Assembly: GCA_027924585.1 (NCBI GenBank)
Contig: BSBM01000424.1
Span: 62,001-126,000 of the forward strand
Length of the DNA: 64,000 bases
Source: Larix kaempferi
Lineage: Eukaryota > Streptophyta > Pinopsida > Pinales > Pinaceae
Direction: 5' to 3'
A program made the position numbers and the translations under genes. The notes beneath the pieces are model-generated. The model was not told where the DNA came from. It did no database searches and worked only from the letters and a program-made list of their open reading frames with translations. Positions 55,877 through 64,000 of the stretch are shown one piece after another (the stretch's first letter is position 1; every line of letters starts with the position of its first letter).

Positions 55877-56346
55877 AGATATTTGTCAACGTAAAAATAT
55901 ATGTTATGGTAAAAAACTTATTCTTTTAGTATTTTAAAAAAAAAAATTTGTCATCATAAAAAATTAAAAGTTATGGTAATTTTTTTTTCCCAAGAAAAAA
56001 AGCGTAATTTTATTTTAGTAGAGGTGAACAAAATTACATTATGAATATGCAAATCAAGTATGCATGCGGATACACGTATAGACCTGTAATAGTGCTTAAG
56101 ACGTAAGAGTCTTCTTTACATCAAACATGTGTGATAATATAATCACCGATCCAAACCAAAAAAATAGTTCATAGTATATGTGTTTGTCTACCAACTCCCC
56201 GAGCCTCGCAAGCTCATTCCAAAAAATCAGTTAAAAACCCTTCCATCATCGATGCCATAAGTGTAACAAAAAATAACAGAGTAGTGTCATATTGCCAGCA
56301 TGTTCAAAATTTGGAGAAGCCGAAGGAACCGTATAGTGGTTCCTCA

Positions 56347-59300
56347 TCATGTGAAAACCGCTTCATCAACAAAAGGCCGGTGATAGTATTCAAATGTTGT
56401 CCCTTCACGGAACTCCTTTACCTTCCACAGCCCCATTGCCAAGTTCCTGCCAACTTTAGAAGCCGCATCCGCCTCCGTGTTATTCTCCCTGTATACGTGT
56501 TTGCAAGAAAAATGTATGAATGAGTGCTGTACTTCACGTATGTCTTGTAGGATGTTAACCAATCTTAAATCACTGCACTGTTGGATACCAAGTGACACGT
56601 TTATAGCATTCATAGAATCGCCAAAAACATTAAGATTTTGACATCCTTTCTCGATAGCAAATAATAAAAGAAGTTTGAAACTCATGATTTCTGCATAATT
56701 ATTTCCGCCAACACCCAAGCCCTAGAATAGGTGATAGAAGTGTGAGATAGAGAGATGAGGGACAGCCCCACCCCCGCACACATTATCCTGCGTAGCACCA
56801 TAAAAAAAACCCCATGGTATGGACCGATCGATTTCCACCTCCATAATCACCCTTTGTTTAGCTGCTCTAATATGCTGTGGGAATGCAGTTAGGAAGCCAC
56901 AAATGAGTGCCGCAGAAATAGCATGGGTGCATGGTTTATAAAAAAAAAGAAGATTATTCCCTACCAACCATATCCCCCAGCACACCACCAATGGTAATGC
57001 TTTTACCGATTTGCCAATTGGATCTGTGTTCCACTGAGCCCAAGCTTGTAACATTGAATTTCCTTCCCAGGTATACCGAGAATTAGTAATTAAGGAGCAC
57101 CCAGCCCATACATTGGTCGTGAAGGGACAATGCATAAATAAGTGTAAACAGATCTCCTCAGCAGCTTTGCATAATATACACCACCCCGGTCCCGCCTGAT
57201 TCTTACGCTGTAAAAAATCCCAAGTAGGTACCGTATTTTCAAGTATATTCCACATAAAAAGCCTCTGTTTCATGGGACATTTCAGTTTCCAAAGTGGTTT
57301 CCACCACCAAACCAATTCAAGGGGATTTTTGAAGAAACTTAGACTGGTATACCCATTCTTCGGAGAAAAGATTCCATTTGGTGCCTCTTCCCAAACCAGA
57401 ATATTGTCCCTGTCCCGGAGAAGGATTTGTGAGAGAACAAGAGCCCGATAATATAAACTTAATTCTGCATGTTCAACGGCCGACAGTGCCAAAGTGTTGA
57501 CATCCATCCAGGCTTGGACCCAAGGTCTATCCAGTACCGGATCTGCTAGTTGAGATAGAAATAATGCCCTGGTTCCGAAGGGAGACAATCAATCCCTCCG
57601 ATAAGTGATGTCGACCGGCACACCCAAACCAGGGGTCTTCCCCAACCCGCATGTGTTGTCCATTGCCAATGTTCCAAGTCAATAGGTCACCAATCACAGA
57701 AAAGGAATTAATTATAGCTTTCCAAATGACCGAACCTCCACGATGAGTCTTCACAGGGTTCCAGACCCAATCCAAGACAGTTGCAGGAGCAATGTATTTC
57801 TGAGTGACCACTTGGGTCCATAGAATTTTAGTTTTTAAGATCCTCCATACCCCTTTAGCTGCCAAGGCTTTGGAGAAGTAGAAGATGCTTTTTACTCCCC
57901 AACCACCCAAAGCCTTAGGTAGTGCAATCTTCTGCCATCGAACCCATGGGGAGACAAAATCCCCTTTACCACTCCATAAGAAACGAAAACATAATTTCCG
58001 AGCCTTCTCCAATGTTCCTTTAGGGATCCAAGAGAGAGACATCCAGTAGACTGGTATTGCCTCAAGAACCGATTTCACTAGTACCATCCTACCAGCCCGC
58101 GAAAGCCACTTATGACTCCACACTTTCAAGGGTTTATGAAGTTTCTCAATAAGCCAATTCCAATAATTTTTAGTATAAGCATTTGGCTTTAAATGGAAAC
58201 CAAGATAACTGATGCCTGCATCCAAAACCGATAAGTTATAAGGAAAGACCCTGCTAATGGCCATAACCTCAGCTTCTCTTAACATATGCACCGACATAGT
58301 AGACTTCCTTTCATTAATCTCTATACCAGTGGCAGTAGAAAAAAGATGAATAATATCCCAGAGAGAATCAACATCACTTTGCGAGCCTGTACAGAAGATG
58401 AGAATATCATCCACAAAAAGAAGATGAGTAATATGAAGTTCTGGAGCCACATGAATACCATGTAGAGTACCCTCCCTACAAGATTTTTTGAGGGCCCTGC
58501 TCAGTCCTTTCGCTACCAGCAGAAAAAGTAAAGGTGACAAGGGGAACCCTTGATGCAGCCCCCTCTCGGAGTGAAAGAAGGGAGAGGCTGCCCCGTTGAT
58601 GAGAAGAGAAAATGAGACCGTGGTAATGCAGCTCATAATCCACCTGATAAAATCCACAGCAAATCCCAGATGAGTAAGAAGCAAATGTATATAGAGCCAA
58701 CTCACCTTGTCATAAGCCTTCGATAAATCTATCTTAAGAATAGCCCCTTTCAGCTTCCGAGATTTCATGCTATGAAGGCCCTCCTGTGCCACATCGATAG
58801 CTTCATGAATTTGTCGACCTTCCAGAAAACCAAATTGTTCAGCAGAGATATGCCTGGACAAAATGTCTTTAAGCCTTCGAGCAATAATTTTAGTCACCAC
58901 CTTATACACACAATTGCACAGGGAAATAGGTCTGAAGTCTCCATGAGAGGAGGGATTATCTGTCTTTGGGATGAGAGAAATGAATGTAGAATTCAGAGCA
59001 GCCGGAATCCATCCTGAGATATGAGTATCTTCTACCAACTGTAAAAGGTCGTCCCCAAAAGATCATAAAGTGCCAAGAGAAATTCTATGGTCCATCCGTT
59101 CGGACCCGAGCTTTTTTCCTTCTGAAAGCTCTGAAGGACCCCCTTTAGTTCCTCCTCAGTAACACAATCCATCAGGGCCTGATTTTCCTCATCTTCAATA
59201 AAACGGGGAAAAAGTTGAGCCATCCTAATAACTTCTGCGACCGATGCCTGAATCGGGGCTTTAAAAAGATTATGGAAATGTTCCACCCCCACCCTAGCCA

Positions 59301-60501
59301 TGCCCTCAAATGAGGTCTAAGGATCCCCTTCCGAGTCCTTCAGAATCCAGATCGTATTGGTAGCCTTCCTACCTTTCTCATAAGCATGGGAAAATTTTGT
59401 ATTCTCATCACCAGCCTCAAGCCAAATCACCCTGCTTTTCAGCCTCCAAGTTTCCTCTTTTTCCAGTAATAAGGAGTTTCTCCTTCCCTCCAAAGAGACA
59501 AGATAGGACTTTTCCTCCACAGTTCCCAATCCCCTAGTCCCATATTCATAGAGTAACCCCAGATCCATCTCGATCTGTTTCAGTTCCCTATCCTCCCGAA
59601 CTCTCTTCTCATGAGCCCAGTCCTTGATAGGACCTTTGATCCTCTTAATATTGGCGGCAAATTGAAAAGAAGCCGAAGTCCCATCCGTAGGATTATAGGG
59701 CACCCACAGGGATCTGACTAGATTAGAAAAGGACTCATCATTCAACCAAATATTATTGAACTTTAGAGGCCCAACAGGTTTGACAGGTCCCGGACAGAGT
59801 TCTATAAAAATGGGAAAATGATTAGAGGACCCCCCCCCCCCCCCCGAGCCCACCCACTGCTTCATGAGGAAGAACCTGTCCACAAAGGAATCTGAGACCA
59901 AGAATCTATCCAAACGCTTCGCCACACAATGTTCACCAGTTCTATTATTCCTCTAAGTAGGCTTTAGCAAGGTAGGTTCAATATCAATCAAATTGTAGGT
60001 GAGAAGTTTCTGAGTGAAAAACCTAGCCAAAGGATCAGAACGAGCCCTGGTACCCCAGACTTCAGACAGACCCAAAGAGAAATTAAAATCTCCACCCATC
60101 AATAGATCCCCCTCCTGTAACAAGGGATTCATGAGAAGAGTTTCCAAGAAGGGGATGCAGTTAATATAAGGGCCATAAACATTAACCACAGTGAATGTTT
60201 CACCAATATCAAGGGCCGAACAAGACATCCCCAGGACGGATTCCATCCCCCATAAATTGTGTAACTTAACAGTTCTGACCTTCCAACCAATGGCCAGACC
60301 ATTAGAGCGACCACGAGCATCCAAAGTAGCAAACAACCAACCGTTGAACCAACTATCCAGCAAAGACTTCACCAAAGTGCCATCACCCAAGGTTTCTTGA
60401 AGAAGAATGATATCCGGGTGTTCAAGAGATACCACTCTTCGCAGTGCTGATCTCTTATAGGGACCAGCTAGACCTCGATAGTTAAAAGACATGACCTTCA
60501 T
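56347..60501 (-). pseudogene. L1 ORF2 (endonuclease, RT, zf-RVT, RNase H), slightly broken
   Basis: The endonuclease starts MKVMSFNYRGLAGP (60501), with LLQETLGD, NVYGPY and GGDFNFSLG. The C-terminal S-D-H box is changed to SSNHFPI beside a 16-base C run (59830-59845). RT has FISLIPKTDNPSSHGDFRPISL (about 58990), LKIDLSKAYDKVS, GLHQGFPLSPLLFLL and catalytic LLFVDDILIF (about 58410). The zf-RVT region shows KCPMKQRLFMWNIL and CILCKAAEEICLHLFMHC. A plant-type RNase H tail has NNYAEIMSFK, VFGDS and HVYRENNTEADAASK (56490-56440). Lesions: TAG at 59953, 59317 and 56722, a lost G near 59045, and a frameshift near 57570. Confidence 0.88.
59830..59845. repeat. 16-base C homopolymer in LINE ORF2
   Basis: Encodes a Gly run between KQWVG and SSNHFPI on the minus strand and keeps the frame. 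Related LINEs normally have only about two Gly here. Confidence 0.9.
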
Positions 60502-62177
60502 TAGAGACCCTTCTTCTGGGCACGCACCGCTCTAAGCACCCTGTCAATAGTCACCTGTTTACCTTCCAATAGATCCAGTTTAGCCTTGGACTGAGCCTTT
60601 GAAAGATGAGATTTCCTCCCGTGACCCTTAGTAGTTTGTCCCGCCCCAGCGCCCAACCCACCGGGAGTAATTTTTGTGAGAGACCAAAGGAAATAACCTG
60701 AATTAGAGGAGTCAATAGGGGAGGGGGGAGATTGTACTTCCTCAAGGGGTAGGTCAAGATCCAGGGGTTCAACCGGATCAGCAGGAATCTCCACAATACA
60801 TTCAGTAGCAAGTTCAATAAGAGGGGTTTTCACCGGAGTAGAAGTAGAGGAGAGTCTCAGGTTACTAAGAGCCTCCACCCAGTCCATCTTGTCCAATGTA
60901 AAATTGTTTAAAACAAAATTAAAGGAATGAGAGTTGATGGGAGGATAAATACCCGCAGCCGGAGCCACCGAAGGTTGAAGGTGCGCCGGAAGATCAGTGC
61001 CAAGAATGTCTTCAGTAGAAGGGTTCAGTACGTCCTCCAGCGCCACTCCTTGAGCCATTCCCTGTTCTCTTTCAGTTCCCACCTCCTCAGCATGAGAAAG
61101 ATCTGGAGAAGTGTGTCCCATGGGAGGAGGAGCCTCCCTAGCCTTCGACTTAGCATGACCGCCTCCATTCCGACACCGAAAAGGTAACTTACATTCGGAA
61201 GACGGATGTCCATATGCATGGCATCGTTGGCATCTGAAAGGTACATTTTCATAATCAAGCTTCTGCACATAGGTGAAGGGCCCCCAACTAAGGGTGACAT
61301 CCACGGCAAGACCATCTCGGATGTTCAAATTTACCAAAATACGAGCCACCTTCCGCTGACGGGACTGTATAAAACTGTAGTCTCCCTCCAAATAGGTCCC
61401 AATAAGGTCCCCAATGCCTTTGAAATGTCTCTCCGACCAGTAATGAAGTGGTAAACCAGGTAGATGGACCCAAATGGGAACCAGGTCCAGTCTTTCACGG
61501 CTAGCATCAAACATTGGGTGCTAGGGTTTCATCATAACAGGGCAGTGATCCCAGCTCCAGTTACGACTGAGAACCCTCTCTGCATGTTCCTCATTTTGAA
61601 AATTGAAGGCAAACCAGTTACGGGTCAGCTCCACCAACTCAGGGGAAAACCCCATCTGTTTAGTCCAATGTTCAACCACCCAATCCTCAATGGTGCGCAA
61701 GGAGAACGATCGATCTAATGCCTTCCCAACCAAAGTCATGTTGGTCATCTTTAAAAGCTGGTGCCACTCTACGTCTTTACCAAGGGCATAGTTATACTTG
61801 GTGTGGCTCAGTTTTAACCAACATTTCTGTCCTCGCTTGACCAGATTGCTATTGTCTTCAGAAGAGCAGCCTCCCCACTCATCAGAACTAGTGCCCAAGC
61901 CCACTAGTGGACTAGCATACCCACGTTGTTCATGGGCCTCCAAACATCCTGTTCCAGGACCTTCCAAGGGCCCCTCAATTCTCTGACCATAATACAATGG
62001 TTCCATCGGAGTGCTTAATGGGTCGATTGCTCCAGGGTTCGCAACACCTGCAGAGATATTACTTCCACCCCTATCAACCGTTCCGTCAAATGCCTGAACC
62101 ACATGTGTCGATGACTAGAAAGGTGCAGCCGTCTCCCTCAATGGTGAGGCCGAAGAAACCCTAGGGGGTGGTTCCAT
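60501..62177 (-). pseudogene. L1 ORF1 (DUF4283 and CCHC), two amber codons
   Basis: The frame starts at ATG 62177 (MEPPPRVSSASPL). It runs to TAA at 60501-60503, 559 codons, interrupted only by TAG near 62117 and TAG 61521-61523. The second replaces Trp in the expected PWHP context. DUF4283 spans about 61800-61400 (LVGKALDRSFSLRTIEDWV ... VPIWVHLPGLPLHYWSERHF). The zinc knuckle CQRCHAYGHPSSEC (about 61240-61200) is complete. The C-terminal part is Pro/Ser-rich and ends basic. The protein would bind LINE RNA in a ribonucleoprotein. The stop overlaps the ORF2 start by one base. Confidence 0.88.
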
Positions 62178-62718
62178 TAAGAGAATGTTAGCCGGAGACT
62201 GTGTCAAGAAATCTGACGAAGAGAATCCAAGCTCCTGTCGAGCCTCCCCAGCTGAATACCCAGCATGCCCCAGCCGCCAACATTTGCCACATCACTCCAA
62301 ACCACGCCAGATGTCTGTGACCAATTCGACACCCCATCCGATGGGTCATACGAATAATCCACCAGGTCATCATAGTTTTCCATTGAAACAAGAATTACCA
62401 CAGTAAATCGTAGGTTAGAAGAGCCAGTAGAAAGAACTGTAGTCAAAACCTAAACTGTAAGTTGAAATCAAAACACCGATGGTTTCCATCCGTCATGCCC
62501 AACTGCCCACATGCCGTTCGAGAGCCCAATAAACCTCCACGTCCTCCAATCCCTAACAACCCCAGGACCCCCGTCAGTACCAGGAAAATGATGGCCGCTG
62601 GCGGCCATCAGAGAAACTCTAGAGTAACGCCATTGATAAACAAAACCCTAACCAAGTCCATTCCGTCTCATATTATCATAAAAAAATTATTTTGGTAATT
62701 ACTATTATTTTTTTAATA

Positions 62719-62890
62719 ATATAATGCATGACATCAAATACCAGGAGAAAATTCACCATGGTACACCAAAACCATGGGTCATAAATAACTAACAACAGGC
62801 ATTAGCGTGTTTTTTGTTAGTGATTTATGGCCCATGGTTTTGAAATCCCATGATAAATTTTCCCATGGTATTTTGATGTTGTGCATTATA
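62719..62890. mobile_element. Foldback MITE, ~75-bp inverted arms
   Basis: The left arm begins ATATAATGCATGACATCAAA. The right arm ends TTTTGATGTTGTGCATTATA. Internal matches include ACCATGGGxCATAAATxACTAAC. Non-coding. Adjacent to the LINE 5' end. The target duplication is not clear because the arms end in AT-rich sequence. Confidence 0.78.
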
Positions 62891-63029
62891 TTTATAATTT
62901 TGCTTCTATGTCCCAAATTATTTTTTTAATTATCTTTTTTGCTCTTAATAAATTATATCTGTATTGTGATATAAGAAAAAATAATTTTTTTAGGTAAAAT
63001 ATTTTTTATAACAAAAAAACTATCAATTC

Positions 63030-63265
63030 AAATACCTCGATCGAGGTAAAAGATTAATCGAGCTATTTTGCTCGATCGAGATATTTGATTTAATAAGTAT
63101 TTTTCCTGTATTTCAATTAATATAGTGTTTTTATAGTTAAAAGCTCGATCGAGATGTTTTCTCGATCGAGCTTTTGTTTAATCGCACTTTAACCCTCGAT
63201 CAAGATGTTTCGAAAATACACACAAACGATTGATCGAGCTATTTAAAAACCTCAATCGAGGGCTT
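63030..63265. repeat. Cluster of CTCGATCGAG palindromes (right)
   Basis: Perfect copies at 63036-63045, 63071-63080, 63144-63153 and 63161-63170, plus about four near-matches in 235 bp. Sequence between them is AT-rich. Confidence 0.88.
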
Positions 63266-63425
63266 TAAAATAGGCTTTTAGCCCCCATTTTAAACTTTGT
63301 TTTCTTTTGCTCTTTTTGTTAGACCTAAACCCTAGCCTATGATGCACCTTAGATGGTGGATTTTATACCAAAGGATCCATCCACAAATCGTCTATCCATT
63401 GACATATAATTTATGAGTTTATGAG

Positions 63426-63482
<57 letters not shown>

Positions 63483-64000
63483 TTTTTCTTTTTTCTTTTG
63501 AAACTTACACTCACAAAACCATGTCAACAACTTCGAATCAACGCAAAGATAAATAAAAAACATAAAAAAGTACAAAACAACAACATTTCAAAAAATACAT
63601 ACGCTCCATACCAACGCGTGCTCTTCAAAAGGGTATTTTTTATTATCGATTTTTGTAACTAGTAATTATTTTTTATGTGCACACACGTGTATAGAATGCA
63701 ATTAAAATTTCCAACAATCGATTTCAAAAATTAGAAAAAAAATCGTTTGCATCATAAATTAAAATAAAAATATGTGCGCCCCAGTGCATTTTGTGTAGAT
63801 TACATTCATATATTTTTTTTCTTCAAAAAATGCATTTATCACTAAATTATTTTACGTGCACACAAGCCACTTGTAAAATCTTGCTGAAATTTACAAGAAC
63901 ACACCTATCAATAAATGCAATTTTGGCATAATTATTTTTTTAAGAACATGTGGAAAGAAAGCATAATTCTCTACAATTTGTTTTTTTGTTGTGTGTCAGA
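63266..64000. other. No gene; (AT)n microsatellite at 63429-63474
   Basis: About 23 AT units are followed by a T-rich run (63474-63499). The remainder is AT-rich without ORFs. Confidence 0.7.

Larger units (their letters stand above)
55980..62685 (-). mobile_element. Near-complete L1-type LINE, minus strand
   Basis: It contains both ORFs in order with a 1-nt TAATG overlap. The 3' UTR ends in a poly-A, seen as T9 at 55980-55988. TGGTAATT occurs beside the T-run on the left and at about 62692 on the right, a possible short target duplication that sets the 5' end near 62685. The sequence is more GC-rich and far less mutated than the other LINEs here: five in-frame stops and two frameshifts over about 5.8 kb of coding. 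It is the youngest large element in the window. Confidence 0.85.

Noticed and set aside
58476-61718. Many antiparallel or alternative-frame ORFs across the young LINE
   Set aside because: They are shadows of the two LINE ORFs in other frames.

Overview
This window looks like nuclear DNA of a seed plant. The plant signals are a P-class pentatricopeptide repeat (PPR) gene, Ty1/copia and Ty3/gypsy elements with initiator-tRNA-Met primer sites, plant L1-type LINEs with DUF4283 ORF1 and an RNase H tail, and a Helitron helicase fragment. Very old, nested, heavily decayed elements and LTRs of 2.5-2.8 kb suggest a large, slowly purged genome. A gymnosperm is my best guess, but this is inference. I see one clearly intact gene; almost everything else is mobile DNA in various stages of decay.

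Layout. 0-1.6 kb: left-pointing fragment of an LTR element (LTR, primer site, repeat-rich leader, coiled-coil ORF running off the edge). 1.66-4.97 kb: a hAT transposon with a perfect 8-bp target duplication and a broken transposase. About 7.2 kb: a tRNA-derived SINE-like sequence. 8.5-16.9 kb: a minus-strand copia element split by a plus-strand copia element (9378-14547) that keeps both LTRs. 17.3-22.5 kb: a decayed plus-strand L1 whose ORF1 carries a tandem ~390-bp amplification. 24.4-28.3 kb: two ~1.97-kb tandem copies of a Helitron helicase fragment, followed by a foldback repeat. 29.2-29.8 kb: another L1 ORF1 piece. 29.99-32.5 kb: the most unusual locus, an intron-bearing, decayed gene for a ParB-like domain fused to a beta-class DNA amino-methyltransferase. 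33.7-38.2 kb: a gypsy gag followed almost directly by a long 3' LTR, with no pol. 38.2-44.9 kb: minus-strand L1 pieces around a minus-strand gypsy gag-protease-RT remnant with its own 2.76-kb LTR. 47.8-50.1 kb: the intact PPR gene, whose last motif and 3' flank are tandemly duplicated. 52.9-54.1 kb: AT-rich repeats, including inverted relatives of the Helitron-associated repeat at 24-28 kb. 55.6-63.3 kb: two clusters of CTCGATCGAG palindromes flanking a nearly complete, relatively young L1 (minus strand) and a foldback MITE.

How the parts relate. The PPR gene is probably the only host function here (organelle RNA processing). The others record successive insertions: copia into copia, gypsy LTRs into L1 copies, hAT beside an LTR, and L1 into a palindrome-rich locus. 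The ParB-methyltransferase locus has no obvious partner genes. It has four GT-AG introns, so it was once a nuclear gene or a eukaryotic mobile element rather than contaminating bacterial DNA.
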